A stretch of DNA of 64,000 bases from Streptomyces sp. DT2A-34 (GCF_030499515.1 NZ_JASTWJ010000001.1:1426001-1490000); one strand, 5' to 3'. Shown: positions 54,387 to 63,678, counted from the stretch's first letter. Made by a program: numbers and translations. The notes: generated by a model not told the origin, from the sequence alone.

Positions 54387-55409
54387 ATGCGCATCGGGGT
54401 CATCGGTACGGGCCGCATCGGCACGATTCACGCCAACACGCTGAGCCGCCATCGCGAGGTCGGCTCCCTGATCCTCACGGACGCGGACGGCGCGCGGGCC
54501 CAGGAACTGGCGCGGCGCCTGGGCGAGACGGCGGCGCCCGGAGTGGACGAGATCTTCAGGTGGGGCGTGGACGCGGTGGTGATCACCACGGCGACGTCGG
54601 CCCACGCCGAACTGATCGGTCGGGCAGCACGGGCGGGGCTTCCGGTGTTCTGCGAGAAGCCCATAGCGCTCGATCTGCCGGGCACGCTGCAAGCGATCGG
54701 GGAGGTGGAGACGGCCGGGACGATTCTGCAGATGGGTTTCCAGCGCCGCTTCGACCCGGGGTACGTGGGCGCGCGCGAGGCGGTGCGGTCCGGGCGGCTC
54801 GGGCGGTTGCACACCGTGCGGGCGCTCAGCAGCGACCAGAAGCCGCCGCCGGTCGAGTGGCTGCCGCTGTCCGGCGGGCTGTACCGGGACACGCTGATCC
54901 ATGACTTCGACGTGTTGCGCTGGGTGACCGGGCGCGAGGTCGTCGACGTGTACGCGGCCGGGTCGGACGCCGGGCCCGCGATGTTCCGCGAAGCGGGCGA
55001 CGTGGACACGGCCGCGGTGGTGCTGACCCTGGACGACGGCACACTCGCCACGGCCACGGCGACGCGGCTGAACGGCGCCGGGTACGACGTACGCATGGAG
55101 CTGGCCGGGGAGTCGGACCAGATCGTGGTGGGTCTGGACGACCGTACGCCGATCGCGTCCACGGAGCCGACCGGGCCGCCCGCGGCGGACAAGCCCTGGT
55201 CGGGGTTCCTGGAGCGGTTCGGACCGGCCTACGAGGCGGAGCTGAACGCGTTCGTGGAGGTGGTGCGCGGGGAGCGGGCCAATCCCTGCGACGGGCGGGA
55301 GGCCTTGCAGGCATTGCGGATCGCGGAGGCGTGCGAGCTGTCGCGGAGTGAGAGACGACCGGTCGCGCTCGCGGAGATCGCGGGCGGGGCTCAGGCTGCG
55401 GCTCTGTGA
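54387..55409 (+). CDS. Gfo/Idh/MocA-family dehydrogenase
   Basis: A 340-residue NAD(P)-dependent oxidoreductase. The N-terminal Rossmann fold opens with IGVIGTGRIGTIHANTL, and the conserved EKPIALD motif lies near residue 92. The HDFDVLRW motif in the C-terminal domain carries the proton-relay His. The closest reactions are inositol 2-dehydrogenase or sugar dehydrogenase. A TTGACA hexamer at 54351-54356 lies in the upstream region. Divergent arrangement with GntR suggests repression by that protein. Confidence 0.9.
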   Translation: MRIGVIGTGRIGTIHANTLSRHREVGSLILTDADGARAQELARRLGETAAPGVDEIFRWGVDAVVITTATSAHAELIGRAARAGLPVFCEKPIALDLPGTLQAIGEVETAGTILQMGFQRRFDPGYVGAREAVRSGRLGRLHTVRALSSDQKPPPVEWLPLSGGLYRDTLIHDFDVLRWVTGREVVDVYAAGSDAGPAMFREAGDVDTAAVVLTLDDGTLATATATRLNGAGYDVRMELAGESDQIVVGLDDRTPIASTEPTGPPAADKPWSGFLERFGPAYEAELNAFVEVVRGERANPCDGREALQALRIAEACELSRSERRPVALAEIAGGAQAAAL

Positions 55410-55482
55410 CGGCCGGCCCCGGCGCGGGGGCCGCCCTCCACAGGCCTCCGCGGCCTTCCCGCTACCAACGGCGCCCCTGCCG

Positions 55483-56667
55483 CTACCAACGCACCGGCAG
55501 ACTCCGCACCCCACGCATCAACACCCCCGGCAGCCACTCCCCCGGCGCCCCGTCCAGGGCCAGGTCCGGCGCTCGCTCCAGCAGGGACCGTATCGCCGTG
55601 CGGGCCTCCAGGCGGGCCAGAGGTGCGCCCAGGCAGTAGTGGATGCCGTGGCCGAAGGCGAGGTGGCCGCGGGCGTCGCGGTGGATGTCGAAGCGGTCCG
55701 GGGCGCGGAAGCGGGCCGCGTCACGGTCGGCGGCGGTCAGGCCGACCATCACCGACTCGCCCTGTGCGATGGGTACTCCGGCGATCTCCAGGGGCTCGGC
55801 GGCGAATCGGAACGTCGCGTTCTCCACCGGGCCCTCGTAGCGCAGCGCCTCCTCGATCGCGGCGTCCAGGAGCGTCATGTCGGCGCGCAGGGCGGCCAGT
55901 TGGTCCGGGTAGGTGAGCAGGGCGTGGACGGCGTTGGTGATGAGGTTGACCGTCGTCTCGTGGCCGGCGATCAGCAGGACGAAGGCCATGCCCCGCAGTT
56001 CCTGGGGGGAGAGCCGGTCGCCGTCCTCGGCGGTGGTGCGGATCAGGTCGCCCAGCAGGTCGGCGCTCGGCCCGGCACGCCGCTTGTCGTCGATGAGCTC
56101 GATGAGGTACTCGGCGAGGCGCACTAAGGCGTCGTACTCGCTCTTCTCACTCGTCGGCGCGACGGCCTCCGTGGACAGCTTGCGGAACTCCGTACGGTCC
56201 ATCTCGGGGACGCCGAGCAGCTCGCAGATCACGGTGATCGGCAGCGGGTAGGCGAGCGACTCGACGAGGTCGGCCCGGCCGTGTGGCAGCATCACGTCGA
56301 GCAGTTCGTCGGTGATCTGCTGGATTCTCGGCCGGAGTTCCTCGACGCGGCGCATCGTGAACGCGCGCGTGATGAGTCCGCGCAGGCGGGTGTGCTGGGG
56401 CGGGTCGGCGACCAGCAGGTACTTTCCGATCAGCTGCTCGTCCAGGAACGTCACCCCGATCTTGCTGCCGTCCTTGGCCAGCCGCGGGTCGGCGAGTGCC
56501 GCGCGCGCCTCCTCGTACCCGACGACGAGCCAGGTCACATGGTGAGCGTCCGGCACCTGCAACCGCACCCGGTGCACCGGGCCGCGCTCTCGCAGCCGCG
56601 CGTATACGGGGTGGGGGTCGGTGCGGAACCCGTCGCCGTACTCCCCCAGGTCGATCACTTCTGTCAT
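55483..56667 (-). CDS. Cytochrome P450
   Basis: A 394-residue soluble bacterial P450 monooxygenase. The I-helix oxygen site is LLIAGHETTVNL, the K-helix ExxR is EEALRYEG, and the heme loop is FGHGIHYCLGAPLARLEAR with the thiolate Cys. Overall pattern is that of CYP107/CYP105-type enzymes of Streptomyces, which hydroxylate secondary metabolites or xenobiotics. No ferredoxin gene or biosynthetic genes are adjacent, so the substrate is unknown. Start ATG 56667. Confidence 0.93.
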   Translation of the reverse strand: MTEVIDLGEYGDGFRTDPHPVYARLRERGPVHRVRLQVPDAHHVTWLVVGYEEARAALADPRLAKDGSKIGVTFLDEQLIGKYLLVADPPQHTRLRGLITRAFTMRRVEELRPRIQQITDELLDVMLPHGRADLVESLAYPLPITVICELLGVPEMDRTEFRKLSTEAVAPTSEKSEYDALVRLAEYLIELIDDKRRAGPSADLLGDLIRTTAEDGDRLSPQELRGMAFVLLIAGHETTVNLITNAVHALLTYPDQLAALRADMTLLDAAIEEALRYEGPVENATFRFAAEPLEIAGVPIAQGESVMVGLTAADRDAARFRAPDRFDIHRDARGHLAFGHGIHYCLGAPLARLEARTAIRSLLERAPDLALDGAPGEWLPGVLMRGVRSLPVRW

Positions 56668-56723
56668 GAGACTCCCCCCAAGACTCCCCCTCCCACCACA
56701 CCGAGAACGCGCGGGACCCCCCT

Positions 56724-57404
56724 CTAGTGCCCGTCTTCCTCCACTTCCTCCAGAAGTCCCGCGTCGTACGCCAACAGGGCGATCTGCACCCGGTTGTTGA
56801 GGTCGAGCTTGGCCAGGACGCGGGAGACGTGGGTCTTGACGGTGGCGACGCTCATGAAGAGCTCCGCGGCGATGTCGGCGTTGGACAGGCCCCGGCCCAC
56901 CGCGACGGCGACCTCGCGTTCGCGGTCGTTGAGGGTGGTGAGCCGCTCACGCGCGCGCGTGCGGCGCGTGTCGGCCGCGGTGCCCGCCGCGTGGTCCATC
57001 AACTGGCGTGTCACGGTGGGCGACAGGACCGGGTCACCGGCCGCGACCCGGCGCACCGCGTCGACGATCTGCGCGGGCGGCGTGTCCTTGAGGACGAACC
57101 CGGCGGCGCCCGCGCGCAGGGCGCGCAGCACCTGTTCGTCGGCGTGGAAGGTGGTCAGCACCACCACCTGCGGGGCGTCCGCCCTGCCGCGCAGCCGCTC
57201 CGTGGCGGTGAGGCCGTCGACCGACGGCATCCGGATGTCCATCAGGACCACGTCCGGCCGGGTCCGGTCGACCAATGTCTCGACCTCTGCGCCGTCGGCC
57301 GCCTCACCGACGATCTCGATGTCGTCGGCGCCGCCCATCATGAAGGACAGGCCGGCTCTGACCAAGGGGTCGTCGTCGACGAGGAGCAGTCTGATCGCAG
57401 TCAT
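56724..57404 (-). CDS. NarL/LuxR-type response regulator
   Basis: A 226-residue response regulator with a receiver domain (RLLLVDDDPLVRAG, phosphoacceptor Asp in VVLMDIRMPSVDG, Lys in GFVLKDTPP) and a LuxR-type HTH (LNDREREVAVAVGRGLSNAD, then VATVKTHVSRVLAKL). Start ATG 57404. A sensor kinase gene lies ~140 bp upstream on the same strand and is the obvious partner. A TACGTAAT-like box near 57411-57418 resembles the repeats at 1840-1870; whether it is meaningful is open. Confidence 0.92.
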   Translation of the reverse strand: MTAIRLLLVDDDPLVRAGLSFMMGGADDIEIVGEAADGAEVETLVDRTRPDVVLMDIRMPSVDGLTATERLRGRADAPQVVVLTTFHADEQVLRALRAGAAGFVLKDTPPAQIVDAVRRVAAGDPVLSPTVTRQLMDHAAGTAADTRRTRARERLTTLNDREREVAVAVGRGLSNADIAAELFMSVATVKTHVSRVLAKLDLNNRVQIALLAYDAGLLEEVEEDGH

Positions 57405-57541
57405 GTGCCTTACGTAATCACGGTTGTACGGCGTGCACGTGCGGTACGGCGAGGAGCGCTCCTCGGACACGCGGGCTCACTCCGTGACGTGAGGGGCGCC
57501 GCACGCGCGCGTGGGGGCCGGCGTCACCCCCGTAGCCCCAT

Positions 57542-58786
57542 TCACCCCCACGGCAGCCAGGCCCGCACCTCGAACCCGCCGTCCGCCACCGGCCCGTGCT
57601 CCAGGCGGCCGCCCGTCAGCGTGGCCCGTTCCGTCAGCCCGATCAGGCCCTGTCCGGAGCCGGGGACATGGGGAACCTCACCCTCGGGCGCGGGGTTGCG
57701 TACCGCTACCGACAGGCCCTCGCCCGGTGCGCCGGCCACCGCCACCGTGACCTCCGTGCCGGGGGCGTGCTTGCGGGCGTTGGTCAGGCCCTCCTGGGCG
57801 ATGCGGTAGGCGGTGCGGCCCACGGAGGCGGGCACGGCTGCGGGGTCGGTGACGCACTGGTCGAGGGTGACCTTCATGCCGGCCTCCCGGGACTCGGCGA
57901 CCAGCGCCTCCAGCGCCGCGAGGGTCGGCTGCGGGCGGCCGGCGTCGTCCGGCTCGCCCGCCCGCAGCACGCCGATGATCTCCCGTAGGTCCTGGAGGGC
58001 CTCGTGGGCGCTCTCCCGGATGACGCCCGCCGCCCGCGCGATCTCCTCCCGGGGCGCGTCGGGCCGGAACTCCAGGGCGCCCGCGTGCACGCTGAGCAGC
58101 GTCAGGCGGTGGGCGAGGACGTCGTGCATCTCCCGGGCGATGGATTCGCGGGCGAGCCGCTGGGCCTGTTCGGCACGCAGCTGTGCCTCCGTCTCGGCGC
58201 GCCGGGCGCGGTCGCGCAGGCTCAGCATGAGCTGCCGTTTGGACCGTACGAACATGCCCCAGCCGACCACCCCGCCGGTCAGCAGCACGCCGAGGAAGAT
58301 CGCCCAGCCGTAGGGCACATCGGGGTCGGGGCGGAGCCAGAAGAACAGCGGGAGCAGCGCCACGGAGACCCCGCCCACCCAGGCCACGTACCGGAAGGGC
58401 CGGTGCACGGCGAGCGTGAAGAAGGCCACCACGCCCGCGCCACCCGCGGTGCTCGACACGAAGCAGACCGGGACCATCGCGATCGCGAGCCCGACCGGCC
58501 AGCGGCGCCGCAGCCACACCGCGGCACAGGCGAGCGCGCCGAGGAGCTGGTCGACGGCGGCGAGGCCGACCGGGAGGTGCTCGTCGGCCACCGTCTCCGC
58601 GGTCAGCAGACCGATGATCACGGCCAAAAGGAAGCAGGAGAAGTCGACCACCCAGTCGCGCGCGGTGCGCCGGGGCCGTCCGGAGCGCTCGGGGTCGAGC
58701 TCGAACTCTTTGATCAGGGCCGAGGGCAGCAGCCAGCGCCGCCCTTCGAAGACCTGCGGTACCGACTCCGGCTTGTCACCACTCAC
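57542..58786 (-). CDS. Sensor histidine kinase of the NarX/DesK type
   Basis: A ~414-residue membrane kinase. About five membrane helices fill residues 50-190 (LAVIIGLLTAETVA, VVAFFTLAVH, VALLPLFFWL, LGVLLTGGVVGWGMF). The phosphoacceptor region is ESIAREMHDVLAHRLTLLSV, and the ATPase domain has N box AQEGLTNARKHAPG and G box GSGQGLIGLTERA. GTG 58786 is the likely start, although no clear ribosome binding site precedes it; the frame is open to 58912. Pairs with the response regulator downstream. Confidence 0.9.
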   Translation of the reverse strand: MSGDKPESVPQVFEGRRWLLPSALIKEFELDPERSGRPRRTARDWVVDFSCFLLAVIIGLLTAETVADEHLPVGLAAVDQLLGALACAAVWLRRRWPVGLAIAMVPVCFVSSTAGGAGVVAFFTLAVHRPFRYVAWVGGVSVALLPLFFWLRPDPDVPYGWAIFLGVLLTGGVVGWGMFVRSKRQLMLSLRDRARRAETEAQLRAEQAQRLARESIAREMHDVLAHRLTLLSVHAGALEFRPDAPREEIARAAGVIRESAHEALQDLREIIGVLRAGEPDDAGRPQPTLAALEALVAESREAGMKVTLDQCVTDPAAVPASVGRTAYRIAQEGLTNARKHAPGTEVTVAVAGAPGEGLSVAVRNPAPEGEVPHVPGSGQGLIGLTERATLTGGRLEHGPVADGGFEVRAWLPWG

Positions 58787-58965
58787 GGTCGACAAATCTA
58801 CGCAGTACCGGGCCCCGGTGCGGCCCCTCGGGTCCGATCGACGACCAAAGTCGCGACATCGCAGACCTTGGTCGCGGCGGGCCGCGGCGGAAGGTGGACT
58901 TCCGTGGTGCATGGCTCGCCCCGCGGCCGATTGGCGTGGGGGGTCCGCGGGGCGAGAGTCATGGC

Positions 58966-59166
58966 ATGAAGCAGTTGCTGGAGTTCCTCGGATTCATCGC
59001 CCTGGTGCAGGGCGTCGCGGGCCTGGTGCACGAGTTCACCGACTGGCACTGGGGACTCGTACAGCGGGCCGGCTTCCTCGACGGCTTCGAGATCTACGCG
59101 AGCGTCGCACTGCTCGTGCTGGCGTTCGCGCTGTTCGCCGCCGCCGAGAGCCGGAAGTCCGGTTGA
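58966..59166 (+). CDS. Small membrane protein
   Basis: A 66-residue protein with two hydrophobic segments (FLGFIALVQGVAGLVHEF and ASVALLVLAFALFAAAE) and a WHWGLV turn between them. It starts at ATG 58966; an ATG five bases upstream is out of frame. Such small proteins are widespread in Streptomyces and unstudied. It is divergent from the kinase gene and followed by a GC-rich inverted repeat (about 59165-59195) that could terminate it. Confidence 0.65.
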   Translation: MKQLLEFLGFIALVQGVAGLVHEFTDWHWGLVQRAGFLDGFEIYASVALLVLAFALFAAAESRKSG

Positions 59167-59226
59167 GCGCGGACCGGACTCCCGGCCGGTCGCGCCGTTC
59201 CTCGGCGCCGACCGTGATCCGCGGGC

Positions 59227-59613
59227 TCAGCAGCCGTAGTTGATCAGGTCGAACGACGCGTAGTGGTCGGCCGTGTAGTAGTCCTCCTGGTTCTCCTCAC
59301 CGGTGACGATCCGGCGAGCTCCGCGCGTGGACGAGCCAGGGGTGATGACCGTGTACTCGTGGTAGTACCCGGTCGACTGGCTGGGCAGGATGCCTTCCCG
59401 GTTCTGGAAGACGGTGCCGTCCTGCGAGTAGGGGAAGGGACCGCCCTGCTCGATCAGTTCGAGCGTGTCGTACGCCTGCGCAGGCAGATCGCTGTAGCAG
59501 ATGCTGCCGACCGCGGCGGCCGCCGGAGTGGCGGTGACGGTGCCGCCGACGAGGAGGGCGGACAGGACGGCGGCTGCGGCGCCGATGCGAGTGATTCGTG
59601 GGGGGAATCTCAT
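59227..59613 (-). CDS. Secreted guanyl-specific ribonuclease (RNase Sa-like)
   Basis: A 128-residue extracellular RNase of the N1/T1/barnase-like family. A signal peptide (1-34, ending TPAAAA) precedes a mature domain close to RNase Sa as I recall it: GPFPYSQDGTVFQNRE, YYHEYTVITPG, RGARRIVTGE, DYYTADHYASFDLI. Catalytic Glu (YYHEYT), Arg (RGARRI) and His (ADHYASF) are all present, and so are the two Cys that form the single disulfide (ICYSD and the last residue). It should cut RNA after G. No barstar/Sai-type inhibitor gene is seen next to it. Confidence 0.93.
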   Translation of the reverse strand: MRFPPRITRIGAAAAVLSALLVGGTVTATPAAAAVGSICYSDLPAQAYDTLELIEQGGPFPYSQDGTVFQNREGILPSQSTGYYHEYTVITPGSSTRGARRIVTGEENQEDYYTADHYASFDLINYGC

Positions 59614-59767
59614 GCCTTCATGATGACGCGCGTAGACAGTGGCATGTCAATGACAACAGTGGAGATTTTCCCGGCAAGTCCGATGAGTTTTCGGGAAGTT
59701 AACGTGCGCCCCGGCGTTCTCACGCGATCTCCATAGGTGGCCGTGCGAGAACGCCGCGGACGGGTCG

Positions 59768-60394
59768 TCACGCGTTCTCGGGGAGCTCGAACGAGCCGTA
59801 TTCGGGGCGGCCCGCACGGTCGTACGAGTGGATGGCGACGCCCTTGCTCGTGGTGCGGCCGGCGGTGTGCCTGAACGCGGTGGGCACGGCGCCCTCGGCG
59901 AACAGACGGTGGCCCGCGCCGAGCACGACCGGGAAGGTCAGCAGGTGGAGGGTGTCGACGAGGCCGAGGGACAGCAACGACCTGACGAGGGCGCCGCTGC
60001 CGTGCACCTGGAGCTCGCCGTCGGTGCGCTCCTTGAGGGCGGTGACCTCCTTGCCGAGATCGCCGCTGATCACGGTGGTGCCGGCCCACTCGGGGTCCGT
60101 CAGTGTCGAGGAGGCGACGTACTTCGGCAGTGCGTTGAGCCTGGAGGCGACGGGGTCGAGGGGATCGGTCACCTTCGGCCAGAACGACGCGAAGATGTCG
60201 TACGTACGGCGCCCGAGGAGGAAGGCCCCCGGGCGCGCGAAGACCTCGTTGATGAACTGGCCGAAGTCGTCGTCGGCGTACGGAAAGCTCCAGCCGCCGT
60301 GCTCGAAGCCGCCGCGGGTGTCCTCCTGCGGGCCGCCGGGCGCCTGGTAGACGCCGTCGAGCGTGACGAAGAGGGTGGAAACGAGCTTGCCCAT
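59768..60394 (-). CDS. Dihydrofolate-reductase-fold protein (RibD C-terminal type)
   Basis: A 208-residue member of the DHFR/RibD-C family similar to YyaP/YwjB. N-terminal strand and loop VSTLFVTLDGVYQAPGG, the LLGRRTYDIFASFWP motif near residue 60 and the NADPH-site segment ELQVHGSGALVRSLL are visible. The physiological substrate of these small reductases is not known. ATG 60394; no operon partner. Confidence 0.85.
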   Translation of the reverse strand: MGKLVSTLFVTLDGVYQAPGGPQEDTRGGFEHGGWSFPYADDDFGQFINEVFARPGAFLLGRRTYDIFASFWPKVTDPLDPVASRLNALPKYVASSTLTDPEWAGTTVISGDLGKEVTALKERTDGELQVHGSGALVRSLLSLGLVDTLHLLTFPVVLGAGHRLFAEGAVPTAFRHTAGRTTSKGVAIHSYDRAGRPEYGSFELPENA

Positions 60395-60483
60395 GAGGAG
60401 TGCCTCTTTTCCGGGGTGGGACCTGCTGTCATCACCTCAGACCCCACGGGCACTCGCAACTCATCGCTCCGCCGGGTGCCGCC

Positions 60484-61299
60484 TCAGCCCGCGTGGGTCG
60501 AGAACAGGCCGCCCGTCGGGCCCTGCTTGTCTCCGCCCTGGGCCTTCTTCAGGGCGTTGGCCAGGCTCTCGATGGTGAGGGACTGCAGGATGACGCGGCC
60601 GTTGCCCTCCAGGGTGGCCAGGGACAGGCCCTCGCCGCCGAAGACGGCGTTCATCAGGTCCTGGCGGTTGAGGCCGCCGACGCGCTGGACGCCGTACTGG
60701 ATGCCCTCCTCGAAGGCGACGACGCATCCGGTGTCGACCTCGATGCGGCCGCCGAAGTCGGCCGGGTCGAGGTCGATGAAGTTGCCCGCGCCGGCGATGA
60801 TCACCGTGCCGCGCCCGGTGAACTTCTCCAGGACGAAGCCCTCGCCGCCCTTCATGCCGGTCCTGCCGCCCTGGAACGCGATGCCGAAGTCGACGGTGGA
60901 CTCGGCGGCGACGAAGGCGTCCTTCTCGGCGAACCACGCGCGCGTGCCGTCGAGCTCCAGGGCGCGCATCTCGCCCGGCAGTACGCCCGCGAAGCCGACG
61001 GTGCCCTCTGCGCCCTGGGACGTGACGTACTGGAACGCGATCGACTCGCCCGCGAGGACGCGCTGGCCGACCTGCATGGCGGTGCCCATGGCCTGGCGCA
61101 GCATGCCGCCCATGCCACCGCTGCCGCCCGCCTGGGGCTCGTCGCCGCCGTTGGACGGGCCTGTCAGGCGGGTCTCCATGGTCACGTTCGTGGTCTTGAA
61201 GAGGAACTTGCCCGCCTCGCAGTACACGGTCTGACCGGGCTGCAGGGTGACGACCGCCATCTGCATGGCGTTGCCGACGATTTCTTGCTGAAGAGTCAC
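60484..61299 (-). CDS. AIM24/TIGR00266-family protein
   Basis: A ~271-residue beta-rich protein of the AIM24 family (trimeric, tryptophan-RNA-binding-attenuator-like fold). Gly-rich strands such as VVTLQPGQTVYCEAGKFLF, GEGFVLEKFTGRGTVIIAG and GCVVAFEEGIQY are typical. GTG 61299 is preferred because the family's N-terminal QQEIVGNAMQ stretch begins there, though no ribosome binding site is present. A Gly/Gln-rich insert (GGDEPQAGGSGGMGG) lies near residue 55. Function in bacteria is unknown. Confidence 0.8.
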   Translation of the reverse strand: MTLQQEIVGNAMQMAVVTLQPGQTVYCEAGKFLFKTTNVTMETRLTGPSNGGDEPQAGGSGGMGGMLRQAMGTAMQVGQRVLAGESIAFQYVTSQGAEGTVGFAGVLPGEMRALELDGTRAWFAEKDAFVAAESTVDFGIAFQGGRTGMKGGEGFVLEKFTGRGTVIIAGAGNFIDLDPADFGGRIEVDTGCVVAFEEGIQYGVQRVGGLNRQDLMNAVFGGEGLSLATLEGNGRVILQSLTIESLANALKKAQGGDKQGPTGGLFSTHAG

Positions 61300-61398
61300 G
61301 TGGAGGGAACGAGGGAACCGGAGCAAAGAGTTCCGCTCGCCGGTTTCGACGTCCGTTCGCCGCCAGCGCTCGGGTGCGCACAGCGGTGGGATGGACCC

Positions 61399-62145
61399 AT
61401 GACAATGACTTACGGAACCCTGCACGGCAAGATCGCACTGGTCACCGGCGGCAGCCGCGGCATCGGCGCGGCGACGGCACTGCGGCTCGCGCGGGAGGGC
61501 GCGGACGTCGCCGTGACCTACGTCAGCGGCAAGGAGGCGGCCGAGGAGGTCGTACGGGCCGTCCAGTCGCTGGGGCGGCGAGCGGTGGCCCTGCGGGCGG
61601 ACGCCGGTGACGCGGACGAGGCGGAGGGCGCGGTGCGGCGTACGGCGGAGACACTCGGGGGTCTGGACGTGCTGGTGAACAACGCGGGCGTGGGCGTCCT
61701 GGGCCCCCTGGAGGGACTGTCGCTCGCGGACGTGGACCGGGTTCTCGCCGTGAATGTCCGGGGCGTCTTCCTGGCCTCCCAGGCAGCGGCCGCCCGCATG
61801 ACGGCAGGGGGTCGGATCATCACGATCGGCACCTGCATGGCCCAGCGGGTGCCGGGCCCGGGCGGAACGCTCTACGCGACCAGCAAGTCGGCCCTCGTCG
61901 GCCTGACGAAAGCCCTGGCGCGAGAGTTGGGGGCGCGCGGCATCACCGCGAACATCGTCCATCCCGGTCCCATCGACACGGACATGAACCCGGCGGGTGG
62001 TCCGTATGCGCCCGACCAGGCGGCGATGACCGCCCTGGGGCGGTTCGGGACGGCCGACGAAGTGGCGGGGATGGTGGCGTATCTGGCGGGGGCGGACTAC
62101 GTCACGGGGGCGGAGTTCGCGGTGGACGGGGGCCACGCGGCGTGA
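61399..62145 (+). CDS. Short-chain dehydrogenase/reductase
   Basis: A 248-residue classical SDR. The cofactor loop is VTGGSRGIGAATAL, the structural motif is NNAG, the active site is YATSKSAL, and PGPIDTDMN follows. The position of the catalytic Ser (13-14 residues before the Tyr) reads TC in IITIGTCMAQR, so a Thr or Cys must take its place. An Arg/Lys choice for NADPH is not clear. Start ATG 61399; divergent from the AIM24-like gene. Substrate unknown; FabG-like ketoacyl or sugar alcohol reduction are possible. Confidence 0.87.
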   Translation: MTMTYGTLHGKIALVTGGSRGIGAATALRLAREGADVAVTYVSGKEAAEEVVRAVQSLGRRAVALRADAGDADEAEGAVRRTAETLGGLDVLVNNAGVGVLGPLEGLSLADVDRVLAVNVRGVFLASQAAAARMTAGGRIITIGTCMAQRVPGPGGTLYATSKSALVGLTKALARELGARGITANIVHPGPIDTDMNPAGGPYAPDQAAMTALGRFGTADEVAGMVAYLAGADYVTGAEFAVDGGHAA

Positions 62146-62508
62146 TGCGGGGGTTTTCGCCCCCGCCGCCCCTACCCGTCCCGTCCCTGGGGGCTGCCGC
62201 CCCCAGACCCCCGCTTCGGCCCTGAAGGGGCCTCGTCCTCAAACGCCGGACGGGCTGAATGATGCCGGCCGGCGTTGACAGGTCAGGCCCCCTACGGGTG
62301 GGTGGGGGCTAGGGACGGCGCGACCCCGTCCTCAAACGCCGGGCAAGCCGAAATGCCCGGACCGGCGTCAAGAGGTCAAGCCCCCTACGGGCTGAATAAC
62401 GCGGGCCGGCGACCAGAGGCGGAGCTCCCCCCGCCGGGGGGCGAACACCGGACGGGCTGGAGTTCCCCGGCCGGCGTTTCGAGGGTGCTGTCTGCAGGTG
62501 TCGCCTGC
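62146..62508. repeat. Cluster of intergenic repeats (SIRE-like), 363 bp without a gene
   Basis: At least four imperfect copies of one module: CGTCCTCAAACGCCGGACGG followed by GCTGAA and a GCCGGCCGGCGTT end. Copies lie near 62232, 62328, 62388 (partial) and 62445. Before them is a GGGGGCTGCCGCCCCC hairpin, as at 30376. CCCCCTACGGG occurs twice (62288 and 62382). The convergent flanking genes suggest that the cluster acts as a two-way terminator; the multiplication looks like strand slippage or repeat-into-repeat insertion. Confidence 0.7.
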
Positions 62509-63624
62509 TCAGCCGCCCAGTTCCTGATGCCGGGCCGCCAGCCCTGTCACCCCCTGCTCCGTCAGCGAGCCGTGCAGTCGCAGTCGGGAGATGCCGCCGT
62601 CCGGGAAGATGTCCACGCGCGCGTGGGTGCCGACGGCGGGGGTCGGCAGGACGAAGCGGTGGTTGGTGTCGGGCTGGAGGCGGGTGCGCGGGAGGATCTC
62701 GGTCCACTCACCGTCCTCGCCGTCCTTGACCGACACCGACGCCCAGCCGGCGCTGTTGCCCTTCAGGTACGCCGTGTCGATCTCGATCGCCCGGATCTGG
62801 GACTGCGCCACCAGTCGGTAGCGGATCCAGTCGTTGCCCTGGTCGCGGCGTCGGCGCGTCTCCCAGCCGTCGTCCATCTTGCGGGAGCGGCCGGGCTGGA
62901 TGGTGTTCGTCGCGGGTGAGTAGAAGAGGTTGGAGGCGTCCTCGACCTGGCCGCCGTTCTCCAGGGCGACCACGTCGAAGGTGCTCAGCGCCTCCAGCCA
63001 CGCCGGGTCCGGTGCCACCTCGCCGTACACGCGCAGGCGGGCGATGCCGCCGTCGGGATGCTGGTTGACCCGCAGGTGGGTGAAGCGCTGTTCGACGGCG
63101 ATGGAGAAACCATTCGCCGCGTGTCCGCCCACCGGGGTGCTCGGCACCAGCGGGGTCCACTTCACGTCGTCCGCCAGCAGTTCCTCGGGCGACGGAGAGC
63201 CCGGCACCGACGTGCCCTCGATGGACACCGCCTGCGGGTAGTTGCCGCGGAAGTGGGCCGTGTCGACGACGATGCCGCGGATGACGCCGGGCGCGCCCAG
63301 GCGCACCAGCGCCCAGTCGTGGTCCTCGGCCGTCGGCCACGGGTGGTCGGCGGACGCGCCGCGGCGACGCCTCGTCTCCCAGCCGTCCATGATCTTGCCC
63401 TTGTGCCCGAAGTTCTCGGGGTCGAACTCGGCCCGCTCGGGCACCAGCAGGTTCTCGCGCTGGGCGAAGAACTCGTCGTTGGCGGCGACGACACCGGCGC
63501 CGAGCCGACGGTCGGCGAGGTTGGCGTACTGGGTGAAGGGGAAGTCGGCGGTGCGGTAGTCCGCGTACGGGTCGCCGCCTCCGTAGGGGTTCGCGTCGCC
63601 GGTGAAGCTGGGTATCGCCGTCAC
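62509..63624 (-). CDS. alc: Allantoicase
   Basis: A 371-residue allantoicase, which splits allantoate to ureidoglycolate and urea. Two homologous jelly-roll halves are visible through their repeated motifs: KIMDGWETRRRRG and RKMDDGWETRRRRD, VIRGIVVDTAHFRGNYPQAV and IRAIEIDTAYLKGNSAGWAS, and HPDGGIARLRVYG and FPDGGISRLRLHG. Start GTG 63624 has AAAGG 8 bp before it. Directly upstream (54 bp) lies allantoinase, so the two steps of allantoin breakdown form an operon. Confidence 0.95.
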   Translation of the reverse strand: MTAIPSFTGDANPYGGGDPYADYRTADFPFTQYANLADRRLGAGVVAANDEFFAQRENLLVPERAEFDPENFGHKGKIMDGWETRRRRGASADHPWPTAEDHDWALVRLGAPGVIRGIVVDTAHFRGNYPQAVSIEGTSVPGSPSPEELLADDVKWTPLVPSTPVGGHAANGFSIAVEQRFTHLRVNQHPDGGIARLRVYGEVAPDPAWLEALSTFDVVALENGGQVEDASNLFYSPATNTIQPGRSRKMDDGWETRRRRDQGNDWIRYRLVAQSQIRAIEIDTAYLKGNSAGWASVSVKDGEDGEWTEILPRTRLQPDTNHRFVLPTPAVGTHARVDIFPDGGISRLRLHGSLTEQGVTGLAARHQELGG

Positions 63625-63678
63625 GAGGTGTGCCTTTCAGGGATCGGCCGCTGCGGGTGCGGGAGGGTGGAGGGGTGG

